Source: Spirosoma rigui
GTDB lineage: Bacteria > Bacteroidota > Bacteroidia > Cytophagales > Spirosomataceae
Assembly: GCF_002067135.1 (NCBI RefSeq)
Contig: NZ_CP020105.1
Location: forward strand, 4,650,001 to 4,714,000
Direction: 5' to 3'
DNA length: 64,000 nt
In this document: piece by piece, positions 44,607 through 53,853 of the stretch
Position numbering within the stretch: the stretch's first letter is position 1
Layout of the letters: each line of letters starts with the position of its first letter
The notes under the pieces: model-generated
Told to the model about the DNA's origin: nothing
Databases searched by the model: none
The model's input: the letters and a program-made list of their open reading frames with translations, nothing else
Program-made: the position numbers and the translations under genes

Positions 44607-45520
44607 AACGAACAGAGACCGTAAGTGCCGTAGTTGTAACCTATAACCGGCTCGAAGATCTGAAGAAATGCATTGCCAGCCTGCAGCAGCAAACCTGGCC
44701 TCTCAATAAGATCATTGTCATTAACAATGGCAGCACGGATGGAACCGGCGATTGGCTGGCCAGTCAGCCAGCGTTGATGGTTGTTGAACAGGCGAATCTG
44801 GGCGGTGCGGGTGGCTTTGCAACAGGCATCGACACGGCCTTCAAGGCTGGCTACGACTGGCTCTGGTGCATGGACGACGACTGTCTGGCTGCTCCCGACG
44901 CCTTGGAAGCCCTTATGGCCGCCCCCAACTTGGGGCCGTGCATTAAAAACGCCATGTCGGTGAGCGTCAAGGACCACAGCGAACTGGCGTTCTACGTCGA
45001 GCGACCCAACAGGACCTACCGAAAAGTAACCGATATGACCCAGTTCGACATGGTACACGGAGTGGCCTCGTTTTTCAACGGAACCCTCATCAGTGCCGAA
45101 GTGGTACGTGCCATCGGGTTGCCCGACAAAAAGCTGTTCATCTGGGGCGATGAGGTTGAGTACATGACCCGTGCCATCCGGATGGGGTATCCGGTAATGA
45201 CCATACCCCGTTCAGTATTTTACCACCCCCCATCCTTCGACCGGAATGGGATTCCCTGGCCCGGTGCCTGGAAACAGTACTATGCCGTCCGGAACCAGCG
45301 TCGTGTGTTCCAGAATATCCACGGCGACAAATACGGCGTGATGGTTTTCATGCGCTGGTCCCTGAAAGAAATACTGGACCAGGCGGTGTCCAAACGAAAA
45401 AACAGGCTCTACAATTTCCTCATCTACGGTGAGGCCGCCGTAGATAGCCTCTTCAATAACTTCGGTAAGCGGCCAGATTCCATTCTGACCGTCAAGCTCT
45501 ACCGGATGATGAATAAATAA
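44603..45520 (+). CDS. Family 2 glycosyltransferase
   Basis: GT2 enzyme of 305 residues. The fold starts VSAVVVTYNRLEDLKKCIAS, with IIVINNGSTDGTGDWL and the stretch NLGGAGGFATGIDTAFKAGY. The metal-binding triad is CMDDDCLAAPDAL near 90-102. The GGAGGFxxG stretch and DDD motif recall galactofuranosyl- and rhamnosyl-type transferases; the sugar is not certain. ATGA overlap with the flippase gene. Confidence 0.92.
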   Translation: MKRTETVSAVVVTYNRLEDLKKCIASLQQQTWPLNKIIVINNGSTDGTGDWLASQPALMVVEQANLGGAGGFATGIDTAFKAGYDWLWCMDDDCLAAPDALEALMAAPNLGPCIKNAMSVSVKDHSELAFYVERPNRTYRKVTDMTQFDMVHGVASFFNGTLISAEVVRAIGLPDKKLFIWGDEVEYMTRAIRMGYPVMTIPRSVFYHPPSFDRNGIPWPGAWKQYYAVRNQRRVFQNIHGDKYGVMVFMRWSLKEILDQAVSKRKNRLYNFLIYGEAAVDSLFNNFGKRPDSILTVKLYRMMNK

Positions 45521-45526
45521 GTGAAC

Positions 45527-46651
45527 ATGAACGTGCTGATCACCACATCGCTGGCATCTACCTCCCCCTCGGGCGTGGTTACCTACTATACCGCATTGGC
45601 CCGGGATCTGGCGGATAAAGGTATCGGCGTAACCGTGATCGAAGCCGGTGATACGCCCAGGCTGTGGCGCACGGTGCTGAATGTGCTTAAGCGTCTGATG
45701 CGGCCCATTGGCGGAGCCTTTTATGTTCTCTACGACGAGTTTGCTTACTTCACGGGCTTGTATCTCGCCGCCCGGAAGCTGCGCCGGGAGCCGTTTACGC
45801 TCATTCATGCGCAGGATGTTCGCTCAGGCGTAGCGGCCTACCTAGCGCTTCGCCGGCGGTTACCCGTGGTGCTCACCTGCCATTTCAACGACGATCCCGT
45901 AACTGAGCTGACCGCAGCGTTTACCCTGTCGAACTGGTTCCGGAACAGACTGAGCGCCTGGTACCGCTTTTTGTTTTCGATGGTGACCAACTACGTGTTT
46001 GTGTCCAATTACGCCTACCGGAAGTCGATGCATTTGCTGCCGCTGGTCATGCGGAAACGGATTCTGTACAACACGGTTAATATCGAAGATACGGCACCGC
46101 CCGCCCCCTCCGATGTCCTGCGCATCAGCAATGTAGGCTACATCGATGAGCGCAAAAATCAGCGGCTCCTGATCGATATCGCCCAGGAGCTTCACCGGCG
46201 GAGTGTCCGTAATTTCTCGATCTGGCTGATTGGCGACGGCCCCAAACGAGCGGAATACGAACAACTGGTCAACCAACTGCACCTGAGTGATCGGGTGAAA
46301 TTCTACGGGCGGCAGGAGTCGCCCTGGAAGCTGGTTGCCCAGACCGATCTGTACATTCATACGGCACTCAATGACAATTGCCCGTACTCCATTGTCGAAG
46401 CGTTTGCGGTGAAAACTCCCGTACTGGCTTTGCCCGTAGGTGGCGTTCCGGAACTGGTGTCCGAAGCCTATGGCCAGTTGCACGGTACGGATGTCAGCAG
46501 CCTTACCAGCGAGGTGCTGAGCTACTTCGATGAATCGAAACGGGCCACGCTGGCCCATGAACAGTCGATCGTCTCTACCACCCGCTTAAACCACCACCGG
46601 TCCCTGTCCGAACTGATTTCTTTTTACAAGCAAGCTGCTCAATGTTTATGA
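45527..46651 (+). CDS. Family 4 glycosyltransferase
   Basis: GT-B fold enzyme of 374 residues. I chose ATG 45527; a GTG at 45521 is directly after the previous stop. The N-terminal domain starts MNVLITTSLASTSPSGVVTY, and the donor domain has ISNVGYIDERKNQRLLIDIA and the EX7E-type NCPYSIVEAFAVKTPVLALP followed by VGGVPELV. Its 3' end overlaps the next gene. Confidence 0.92.
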   Translation: MNVLITTSLASTSPSGVVTYYTALARDLADKGIGVTVIEAGDTPRLWRTVLNVLKRLMRPIGGAFYVLYDEFAYFTGLYLAARKLRREPFTLIHAQDVRSGVAAYLALRRRLPVVLTCHFNDDPVTELTAAFTLSNWFRNRLSAWYRFLFSMVTNYVFVSNYAYRKSMHLLPLVMRKRILYNTVNIEDTAPPAPSDVLRISNVGYIDERKNQRLLIDIAQELHRRSVRNFSIWLIGDGPKRAEYEQLVNQLHLSDRVKFYGRQESPWKLVAQTDLYIHTALNDNCPYSIVEAFAVKTPVLALPVGGVPELVSEAYGQLHGTDVSSLTSEVLSYFDESKRATLAHEQSIVSTTRLNHHRSLSELISFYKQAAQCL

Positions 46652-47802
46652 ATATTCTCTGGCTCGCCAATACGCAACATCCGTCGAAAGCGGATCACCC
46701 AACACCCTGGGTAACCGCCCTGGCCAACGGGCTGATGGCTACCGGAAACGTTACGATCAATATCGTTACCTACAACCAGTATATCAGCCACGATGATGAA
46801 CTAGTTCGGGACGGTGTGAAATACACATTTTTGAAAGTCCCCAAAGATAAATGGGACATGATGCGGGGGTATACCCAGCGGATCCGGGTCGTCAAAAACT
46901 ATCTTAAAGACATTGCGGGGCGCTATGACCTGTTGCACATTCACGGAGCCGAACAGCAGTACCAGGTCATGGGCAGCGATCTGCGGCTGCCCAAAGTGCT
47001 GTCGGCGCAGGGTTTTATCCGGGAGTGCTATAAGTACCTGCCCCGTAAGCCCGAATACCGCCACCTGTCCTGGCTCATTGCGGGCTACTACGAGAAGCGG
47101 TACCTGCCCACGGTCAAGCATTTTATCTGCCGTACGCACTGGGACAAATCCATCATCAGGGATATGCAGCCGCGGGCGGTGGTCCATCACAACTGGGAAC
47201 TGATGCGCCCGGAGTTTTACCAGCCCATCGACCGGGCGCTCGGCCGGCACCGGAATGCCGTCCTGTTTGTGGGCGGCACCAACAATTTAAAGGGCATTCG
47301 GGAAGCCCTCCAGGTGGTTGACAAGCTTCGGCGAACAGAACCAGTCCGGCTCATTGTCACGGGGGGCGGCAGCAAAGCACAGCTTCTGCAACTAGCCACG
47401 TCGCTGTCGCTAACCAACCTACCGCCCGAAGCCATTGAGCACCGGGGTATGCTGACGGCGGCTCAGCTCTGGGACGTATACCACGAAGCGTTCTGCCTGC
47501 TCCACCCGTCATACATTGACAATAGCCCGAACAGCGTATGTGAAGCGCAGCTGGCGGGTCTGCCCGTGGTCGCTTCTAACGTTGGGGGGGTCTCGTCGCT
47601 GGTTGAACACGAGGTAACGGGTATGCTGACATCCCTGCAGGTTAATGAGCTGTTACGGGCAACGCAGCAACTCTGGGAAAGCAGAGACCTGCGTGCCCAG
47701 ATCATCAATCAGGCGCGGGCGGTGTCGGAGGAACGGTTCGACCGCCATAAGATCATTACCAACACCGAAGCCATTTACCAGAAAGTGATCCAAAACCCCT
47801 GA
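46648..47802 (+). CDS. Family 4 glycosyltransferase
   Basis: GT-B fold enzyme of about 384 residues. ATG 46648 overlaps the previous stop by ATGA; an ATG at 46642 would add two residues. Seen are MNILWLANTQHPSKADHPTP, a donor-domain LFVGGTNNLKGIREALQVVD and the EX7E-type SPNSVCEAQLAGLPVVASNV. A run of seven G at 47584-47590 lies in the codons for VGGV and might slip. Confidence 0.92.
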   Translation: MNILWLANTQHPSKADHPTPWVTALANGLMATGNVTINIVTYNQYISHDDELVRDGVKYTFLKVPKDKWDMMRGYTQRIRVVKNYLKDIAGRYDLLHIHGAEQQYQVMGSDLRLPKVLSAQGFIRECYKYLPRKPEYRHLSWLIAGYYEKRYLPTVKHFICRTHWDKSIIRDMQPRAVVHHNWELMRPEFYQPIDRALGRHRNAVLFVGGTNNLKGIREALQVVDKLRRTEPVRLIVTGGGSKAQLLQLATSLSLTNLPPEAIEHRGMLTAAQLWDVYHEAFCLLHPSYIDNSPNSVCEAQLAGLPVVASNVGGVSSLVEHEVTGMLTSLQVNELLRATQQLWESRDLRAQIINQARAVSEERFDRHKIITNTEAIYQKVIQNP

Positions 47803-47832
47803 TCGGCTTGATCGGAACTTACTCAATCGTTA

Positions 47833-49092
47833 ATGAAAATCTGGATCTACAGAGTGTTGCTGTTTGTGCTTCTATTCGGCCTAAGTGCGCTGAGTTACGG
47901 AGGCAATCAGCTGAATCCATTGCTCGACAAAGTGGTCAACGGAATTACCCTGATCGGTATACCGGCTGCCGTGCTACTCTACTTCAAACTACCCAGCCTT
48001 TACAAGGTGGTCGCGTGGGTGCTGGTGCTGGGGGTGATTCTGCTGATCCTGGAGTCGATGCATCTCTACAACCAGTATATGTACTCGTACTTCGTTGTCA
48101 AACGGTTTTTCTACTGCGGTCTATGCCTCAGTGCTTACTACGTAGCGAGCCAGGCCGGGGATCTCAAGATCCGGTATGCGGTGTACGTGATCTTTACCTT
48201 CTACGTCATTAACCAGCTCGTTCTAGGGCATATTTTCAGTTACTCCCTGACCTCCGAAAGCCGGACAACGATTGCTCCGGAGTCGTTTTACCTTATTATT
48301 CCTTTCCTCTACTACCTGGTAACGTACCTGAACGAAAAACGGGTGCTGCACTTGCTGCTGGCCCTGCTCACGTTTGGCCTGATCGTTTTCCTGCTGCACC
48401 GCTCGGTGATTTCAGCCGCGGTGGGCGCAGCCGGCGTCGTATTTGGCCTGGCCTTCGTTGGCAAAATGCCCGAACACAAACTGCCCGTTGGCCTGACGCT
48501 GATGACGCTGGCCCTGCTGCTGACGATCATTGCTCCGTTCATGACCCTCTTGCCCGAACGTAAGTTCGGGTCGTTTGCCGAGAGCATCAGTGGTATGTTC
48601 TCCCCTAAGGAAGATGAGACCGGAAGCTGGCGCTACGAGCAGTCTCAGTATTACCTGAGCCAGATTCCCGAGCGCCCCCTGCTGGGCTGGCGGTATGAAG
48701 GCTACGACCGGGGCGAAATCATGGCCAACGAAGATTTTCCCGACAAAGGCACCATCATTCACTCCCAGTACATCGACATGCTGTACAACTACGGCATGCT
48801 GGGTCTGGGCATCAACCTGTTCATCATCATCGGAACGCTCATCACGATGTACGTCCGCAACCGCGTGTTCACCAACGAGCAGCTCGTTTTGTTCGGCTTC
48901 ATCCTGAGTGGTCTCATCTACGGTATCTCCTACCAGCTGCCAGTCTACTACTGGTGCTTTGTCGGTCTGGGTATGTACTGCGGACTGAAGCGGCCAGCGC
49001 TATCATTTTCACCTATCTCAACCGATGGCATCGGTGACCCGGATTCGCCATCGTATCCTATTGAACTGGAAAACAAATACACACTTCTATGA
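47833..49092 (+). CDS. Repeat-unit polymerase (Wzy, O-antigen ligase-like family)
   Basis: Integral membrane protein of 419 residues with about 10-12 hydrophobic segments and a large periplasmic loop with FGSFAESISGMFSPKEDETG, then ERPLLGWRYEGYDRGEIM and GTIIHSQYIDMLYNYGMLGL, the HxxxxDxLxxxGxxG-like pattern of Wzy/WaaL proteins. It would join repeat units in the periplasm. Its position after the flippase and transferases supports this. Overlaps the next gene by ATGA. Confidence 0.88.
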   Translation: MKIWIYRVLLFVLLFGLSALSYGGNQLNPLLDKVVNGITLIGIPAAVLLYFKLPSLYKVVAWVLVLGVILLILESMHLYNQYMYSYFVVKRFFYCGLCLSAYYVASQAGDLKIRYAVYVIFTFYVINQLVLGHIFSYSLTSESRTTIAPESFYLIIPFLYYLVTYLNEKRVLHLLLALLTFGLIVFLLHRSVISAAVGAAGVVFGLAFVGKMPEHKLPVGLTLMTLALLLTIIAPFMTLLPERKFGSFAESISGMFSPKEDETGSWRYEQSQYYLSQIPERPLLGWRYEGYDRGEIMANEDFPDKGTIIHSQYIDMLYNYGMLGLGINLFIIIGTLITMYVRNRVFTNEQLVLFGFILSGLIYGISYQLPVYYWCFVGLGMYCGLKRPALSFSPISTDGIGDPDSPSYPIELENKYTLL

Positions 49093-49973
49093 TCACCATC
49101 GTTATTCCCGTCCATAATCGCCTGCATTATACGCGCCAGTGTCTGGCCTGCTTATCGGTGCAGACGTACCGAAACTTTCGGATTATCGTTGTTGACGACG
49201 GCTCAACTGATGGTACTGATATTATGATAAGCCAGGAGTTCCCGGAGGTTATCGTGATGAAAGGCGACGGTAATCTATGGTGGACCGAGGCTACTAACTG
49301 GGGGGTACGCTACGCGCTGGAGCGTCATAAGCCCGGCCAGCTGGGCTTCGTTCTGACACTGAACGACGATACGCGAGTGGAGCCCGACTATTTGCAATCG
49401 ATGCTGGATGCCTATCAGGAACACCGCCCCTGCCTGGTAGGATCGGTCAGCATTGACAGCGACGAACCCAACAAACTGGAATACGCGGGCACATCGATGG
49501 AGTTGTATACGGCCAGCGGACGGCATCTGGCGGCCGACTATCACTACGACTACCAGGAGCTGGTCCGGAAGCGGTCCTTTGTTGAATCGCATTCCCTTCC
49601 CGGCCGGGGTACCCTCATTCCCATAGAGCTGTTTGCCATAATCGGACTGTTCGACTCAAAACGATACGCCCATTACATGGCAGATATCGAATTTTCGGTA
49701 CGCGCCCGAAAGGCCGGGTATAAGTTAATTGTCAGCGTAAAAAGCCGGGTTTATGAATACGTAAAAGCAACCGGAATTCAGGTCGAGCGGGAGATTACGT
49801 TCAGGCAGTTCATCGATGGCTTCTCGTCGATCAAGTCGCCAACCAACCTGACCGTCCGCTACAACTTCGCCCTGGCCCACTCTAAGACCAAGCATTTGTA
49901 TTTCTGTTTCGACGTTGCCCGAATCTGCGCCGGCTTTATCCTGCGCAAGGCCCGCCTGATGAAACCCTTATAA
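49089..49973 (+). CDS. Family 2 glycosyltransferase
   Basis: GT2 enzyme of 294 residues starting MITIVIPVHNRLHYTRQCLA. Motifs: IIVVDDGSTDGTDIMI, KGDGNLWWTEATNWGVRYAL and the metal site LTLNDDTRVEPDYLQ near 94-108. The GNLWWTxxxNWG stretch recalls rhamnosyl- and GlfT-type transferases. The gene starts within the polymerase stop. Confidence 0.92.
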   Translation: MITIVIPVHNRLHYTRQCLACLSVQTYRNFRIIVVDDGSTDGTDIMISQEFPEVIVMKGDGNLWWTEATNWGVRYALERHKPGQLGFVLTLNDDTRVEPDYLQSMLDAYQEHRPCLVGSVSIDSDEPNKLEYAGTSMELYTASGRHLAADYHYDYQELVRKRSFVESHSLPGRGTLIPIELFAIIGLFDSKRYAHYMADIEFSVRARKAGYKLIVSVKSRVYEYVKATGIQVEREITFRQFIDGFSSIKSPTNLTVRYNFALAHSKTKHLYFCFDVARICAGFILRKARLMKPL

Positions 49974-49977
49974 CGGC

Positions 49978-51252
49978 ATGAAAAAAGTACTGCTATCAGC
50001 GTATGCCTGCATCCCGAACCGGGGTTCAGAACAGGGAACAGGGTGGGTTTATGCCACTACGCTCAGTCAGAACAATCTGGCCGTACACTGCCTGACCCTG
50101 AAGGACGGTAAAGAAGCCATTGATCCTATTCTGGCCGACGGGCTTTACCCGAACCTTCATGTGCACTACGTGTACCTGCCCGCCTGGGTCGATGGCTTGG
50201 TCGACAAGACCCTCGTGGGCATGTATTTCCATTACCTCTACTGGCAGTGGCAGGCCTACCAGCTGGCACGTCAGCTGGACGGGGTTCACCAGTTCGATCT
50301 GGTCCATCACGTAACCTACGGTAGTATTCAGCTGGGCAGCTTCCTCTACAAACTCCGCAAGCCCTTCATCTTCGGGCCGGTTAGTGGCGGACAGCGGGCC
50401 CCCAAAGCCCTGAAACGGTACTTTGGCCGCTACTGGTCGCGGGAGTGGATGCGGGACTGGGTCGGCACCGCCCTTCAGTACCTGAATCCCGGTTTTTACA
50501 AGTCAGTGCAAATGGCCGATCGGGTCATCGTTACCAATCGGGATACGATGGCACTTGTGGAGCGGCTGCGCCCCAACGGGCCCGTCGAACGGATCTGGGA
50601 CGCGGGATTAAGCGCATCCTTTTTACCCGCAGCCCCCATCGTGCGCGCACCGGGTTCGACGCTGAAGCTGCTCTGGGTAGGCCGTTTGTTACCCCGTAAA
50701 GCGTTGGAACTAACCATTCAGGCGCTCGGCAGTGTTGATCAGACGCTACCCATCACGCTTACCATTGTGGGTGGGCAGGGCGAAATGGCAGATCAGGTCC
50801 CGCAGTATATCGAGCAGTATGGGGTTAGCGACCGGGTCAACTGGGTTGGTCACGTGAGCTACGAGCAGGTACGGACGCACTATGCGCAGTCCGATGTGTT
50901 TTTCTTCACCAGCCTGCGCGACTCCTGCCCCCATCAGCTGCTGGAAGCAATGGCCTTCTCGCTACCCGTCATTACGCTGGATCTGCACGGCCAGGCGGAA
51001 CTGGTCACCGATTCGACCGGCCTGCGGATTCCCGTGACCAACGAGGAGAAGGTAGTCGCCGATCTGGCGAGGGCCGTTGAATGGATGTATTCCCATCCCA
51101 ACGCCCGGCTGTCTATGGGGCGGGCAGGGTACGACTTTGCGAAGACGCAGGTCTGGGATCAGAAAATCAGTGCATTTATTAATGACATCTACCCGGCTAC
51201 GTTTTCGACACCTGTACAGACAGCGCGGCAGCCCTCTGCCCAGGCTACCTGA
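49978..51252 (+). CDS. Family 4 glycosyltransferase
   Basis: GT-B fold enzyme of 424 residues. The N-terminal domain reads KKVLLSAYACIPNRGSEQGT, then FIFGPVSGGQRAPKALKRYF. The donor domain has LLWVGRLLPRKALELTIQAL and the EX7E-type DSCPHQLLEAMAFSLPVITL. It starts five bases after the previous gene and is followed after 26 bases by the aldo/keto reductase. Confidence 0.93.
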   Translation: MKKVLLSAYACIPNRGSEQGTGWVYATTLSQNNLAVHCLTLKDGKEAIDPILADGLYPNLHVHYVYLPAWVDGLVDKTLVGMYFHYLYWQWQAYQLARQLDGVHQFDLVHHVTYGSIQLGSFLYKLRKPFIFGPVSGGQRAPKALKRYFGRYWSREWMRDWVGTALQYLNPGFYKSVQMADRVIVTNRDTMALVERLRPNGPVERIWDAGLSASFLPAAPIVRAPGSTLKLLWVGRLLPRKALELTIQALGSVDQTLPITLTIVGGQGEMADQVPQYIEQYGVSDRVNWVGHVSYEQVRTHYAQSDVFFFTSLRDSCPHQLLEAMAFSLPVITLDLHGQAELVTDSTGLRIPVTNEEKVVADLARAVEWMYSHPNARLSMGRAGYDFAKTQVWDQKISAFINDIYPATFSTPVQTARQPSAQAT

Positions 51253-51278
51253 CTTTACCATTAACCGGGCCTACCAAA

Positions 51279-52166
51279 ATGATTTCACTGGAGCAACTTT
51301 CACAACTGGGCATGGGAACCAGTAAAGCGGGGTCGCTGGGCAGCCGTATGTCGGTCAGGCAGTTTAGCGACTTTCTGACTATTGCGTCGGCCAATCGGCT
51401 AAACCTGATCGACACTGCCGACGCCTACGGTTCCGGCGATGCCGAACGGCTCATCCGTACGTGCATGGGGTCAAGGGCCGCATCCTTTTTTGTCGTTACA
51501 AAAGCCGGTTTACCCTATGTTCACACACCGGGCTGGCTGTCGCCGTTGAACCAGATTGCCAAGAAGGTAAAACAGAAGGCGGGTGGCAAAACCAATTTCA
51601 GTGCAGCTTATTTGATTCGCAGCCTGCAAAAGAGCAACACAAGACTGGGCGTCGATGCTGCTGACGCTTTTCTGCTGCACGAACCGGACTGGGACGCCCT
51701 GTCGGGTACCGATGCCTGGGATGGCCTGTCAAGCATCCGCAAGCAGGGATTAGCGCGCTATACGGGCGTATCGACCAACGACATCCGGGTGATCGAGGAC
51801 GGTATTGGCCGGGGGCAGGTGCAACTCGTTCAAACGTCCGTCAACTGGAACGACCAACGGGCCGACGCTATTCTGACCCTCTGTCAGCGCCACGCCATAC
51901 CCGTCATTGCCAACCAGGTCCTGCAGCCGTACCAATCGTTGATCCCGGCTTTTAACCGACAGGCCGATACCATTCGGGCGCTGGACGGGCTGGCGGGCAT
52001 TTCGCTGGTGCAGCTCTTGATTGCCGCTGCGCTGGGTGGCGGAAACGTCCATTCAGTGCTGTTCGGCACCCGCAACGCCGTCCACCTGCAACACAACATC
52101 ACGTCCTTGCACTACACGGCGGGGGTCGCCAGAAACCTGCCGGCTATTCAACAACTACTCGCATGA
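51279..52166 (+). CDS. Aldo/keto reductase
   Basis: NADPH-dependent oxidoreductase of 295 residues with a TIM barrel. The catalytic tetrad is visible: Asp and Tyr in NLIDTADAYGSGDAERLI near 46-62, Lys in FFVVTKAGLPYV near 75-80, and His in DAFLLHEPDWDAL near 132. Its role in a polysaccharide locus is unclear: it may act on a free or nucleotide-bound sugar. It overlaps the GMC oxidoreductase by ATGA, and the two probably work on the same molecule. Confidence 0.93.
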   Translation: MISLEQLSQLGMGTSKAGSLGSRMSVRQFSDFLTIASANRLNLIDTADAYGSGDAERLIRTCMGSRAASFFVVTKAGLPYVHTPGWLSPLNQIAKKVKQKAGGKTNFSAAYLIRSLQKSNTRLGVDAADAFLLHEPDWDALSGTDAWDGLSSIRKQGLARYTGVSTNDIRVIEDGIGRGQVQLVQTSVNWNDQRADAILTLCQRHAIPVIANQVLQPYQSLIPAFNRQADTIRALDGLAGISLVQLLIAAALGGGNVHSVLFGTRNAVHLQHNITSLHYTAGVARNLPAIQQLLA

Positions 52167-53827
52167 TTATATCGAAGAATACATTTCAACCGGGGCATAT
52201 CCTCACCACTGATATTTGCATTATCGGGGGTGGTCCGGCGGCTATTTCCCTGGCGTTGAGTCTGTCTTCTTCGAAACAGAATATCATTGTCGTTACGGGT
52301 GGCGGGTGGTCCGAAACGGCCGCCAACCAGGATTTGAACCGGGGGGTTGTTGCAACAGTGGGGACGCACGAACCCCTGGAGGAAAACCGACGCCGGCAGT
52401 TCGGGGGTGCGTCGTCGGTTTGGGGAGGCCGGTGCATTCCCTTCGACCCAATCGATTTCAGACGCCGGAACTGGGTACCTAACAGTGGCTGGCCCATATC
52501 CTACGACACGCTGTTGCCTTATTATCACAAAGCGGCAGCGTTGTGCCAGATTGGCGATTTTGCCTTTAATGCACACACCGTTTTCCCCGCTAAAAAGCGG
52601 GAGATCATTTCCCGGCTGGATACAGAAGAAATCGTATCCTACCCGTTGGAGCGCTGGAGTCCGCCCGTCAATTTCGCCAAAACGTACCAGTCAGAGCTGG
52701 AAGCCAGTCAAACCGTTCACGTACTGCTGGATGCTCACGTGGTGTCCCTCCAGACACTCGATGCGCTCGATCGCGTTAGTCAGGCGCAGCTCCTGATGAA
52801 CGATCAGGAGTTGTTCATTAAAGCCGGCCGGTTTGTGCTGGCAACGGGCGGCATTGAAAACCCGCGGCTGTTACTGGCCTCCACAAATGAGCGGTTTCCC
52901 ACCGGACTGGGTAATCACCACGACAATGTCGGGCGGTATTACATGGCCCATTTGAACGGTACCTACGTAGAAGTCAACCCCGCCAAACGGGCCGAAATGC
53001 TGGTCGATTTTGAACGGGATGGCGAGGGCGTATACTGCCGACGGCGTTGGTGGATATCGGAAAAGGCACAAACCGAGCACGAACTGTTGAACTGTATTTT
53101 TTTTCTATACCATTCCTATAGTCAAGATGGTCACAGGGATATTTTGTTTTCGAGCCGGTACATTGCCAAGTCCCTTTTGTTCCTCTTCAGGCAGCGATCG
53201 GTGCAGGACCTGCGCGAAAAAACCCGCGAATTACTCCCCTCGCTTCGTGAGCATTGCAGCAACGTATTGAAAAATGGCTTAGCCCAGTTACCCGAATTAG
53301 CCGCGATAGCCATAAAACGGCTTCAGAAACGTCGTTTGCCCTTTATACTACCATCGAAAACAACAGCTTACTGGGGGTTATACTTCCAGGCCGAACAGGA
53401 GCCCAACCGGGAAAGCCGGGTCTATCTGTCCGACTCGAAGCTGGACGCCTTCGGTGTCCCCCGCGCCGAAGTCAGTATCTCGTTTTCCGAAGCTGACCTA
53501 AACTCAATTATAACGGCCCATACCCTGTTCGTGAACAACTTCCGCCGTAAAAAGCTGGGCGAAGTCATTTACTCGGAAGACGGACTACGCCAGTACCTGA
53601 CCAATCAGTTGAGTACGTTCAATTCCGCTGCCCACCACATCGGTACGACCCGCATGGCCGATGACCCGACCACCGGCGTCGTTGATCGAAATGCCAAAGT
53701 ACACGGGCTGGAAAATCTGTACGTAGCCGGTTCGTCGGTCTTTCCCACGGGTGGGCACGCCAATCCTACCCTGACTATTGTTGCCCACGCTCTCTTGCTG
53801 GCAGATCATCTGAAATCAACGTATTAA
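52163..53827 (+). CDS. GMC-family FAD-dependent oxidoreductase
   Basis: Flavin oxidoreductase of 554 residues. The FAD-binding motif is DICIIGGGPAAISLALSL near 15-32, followed by RRQFGGASSVWGGRCIPFDP, a substrate/FAD loop typical of GMC enzymes that oxidise sugars or alcohols. The C-terminal active site is AAHHIGTTRMADDPTTGVVD and VAGSSVFPTGGHANPTLTIV, with the catalytic His and Asn. No signal peptide, so it is cytoplasmic. Coupled by ATGA to the aldo/keto reductase. Confidence 0.93.
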   Translation: MIISKNTFQPGHILTTDICIIGGGPAAISLALSLSSSKQNIIVVTGGGWSETAANQDLNRGVVATVGTHEPLEENRRRQFGGASSVWGGRCIPFDPIDFRRRNWVPNSGWPISYDTLLPYYHKAAALCQIGDFAFNAHTVFPAKKREIISRLDTEEIVSYPLERWSPPVNFAKTYQSELEASQTVHVLLDAHVVSLQTLDALDRVSQAQLLMNDQELFIKAGRFVLATGGIENPRLLLASTNERFPTGLGNHHDNVGRYYMAHLNGTYVEVNPAKRAEMLVDFERDGEGVYCRRRWWISEKAQTEHELLNCIFFLYHSYSQDGHRDILFSSRYIAKSLLFLFRQRSVQDLREKTRELLPSLREHCSNVLKNGLAQLPELAAIAIKRLQKRRLPFILPSKTTAYWGLYFQAEQEPNRESRVYLSDSKLDAFGVPRAEVSISFSEADLNSIITAHTLFVNNFRRKKLGEVIYSEDGLRQYLTNQLSTFNSAAHHIGTTRMADDPTTGVVDRNAKVHGLENLYVAGSSVFPTGGHANPTLTIVAHALLLADHLKSTY

Positions 53828-53853
53828 TGCTTTGCTAACTAGCCCGTTTCGTT

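Noticed and set aside
45860-46558. Reverse-strand frame of about 230 codons
   Set aside because: It is antisense to a well-supported family 4 glycosyltransferase and shows only the composition expected of a shadow.
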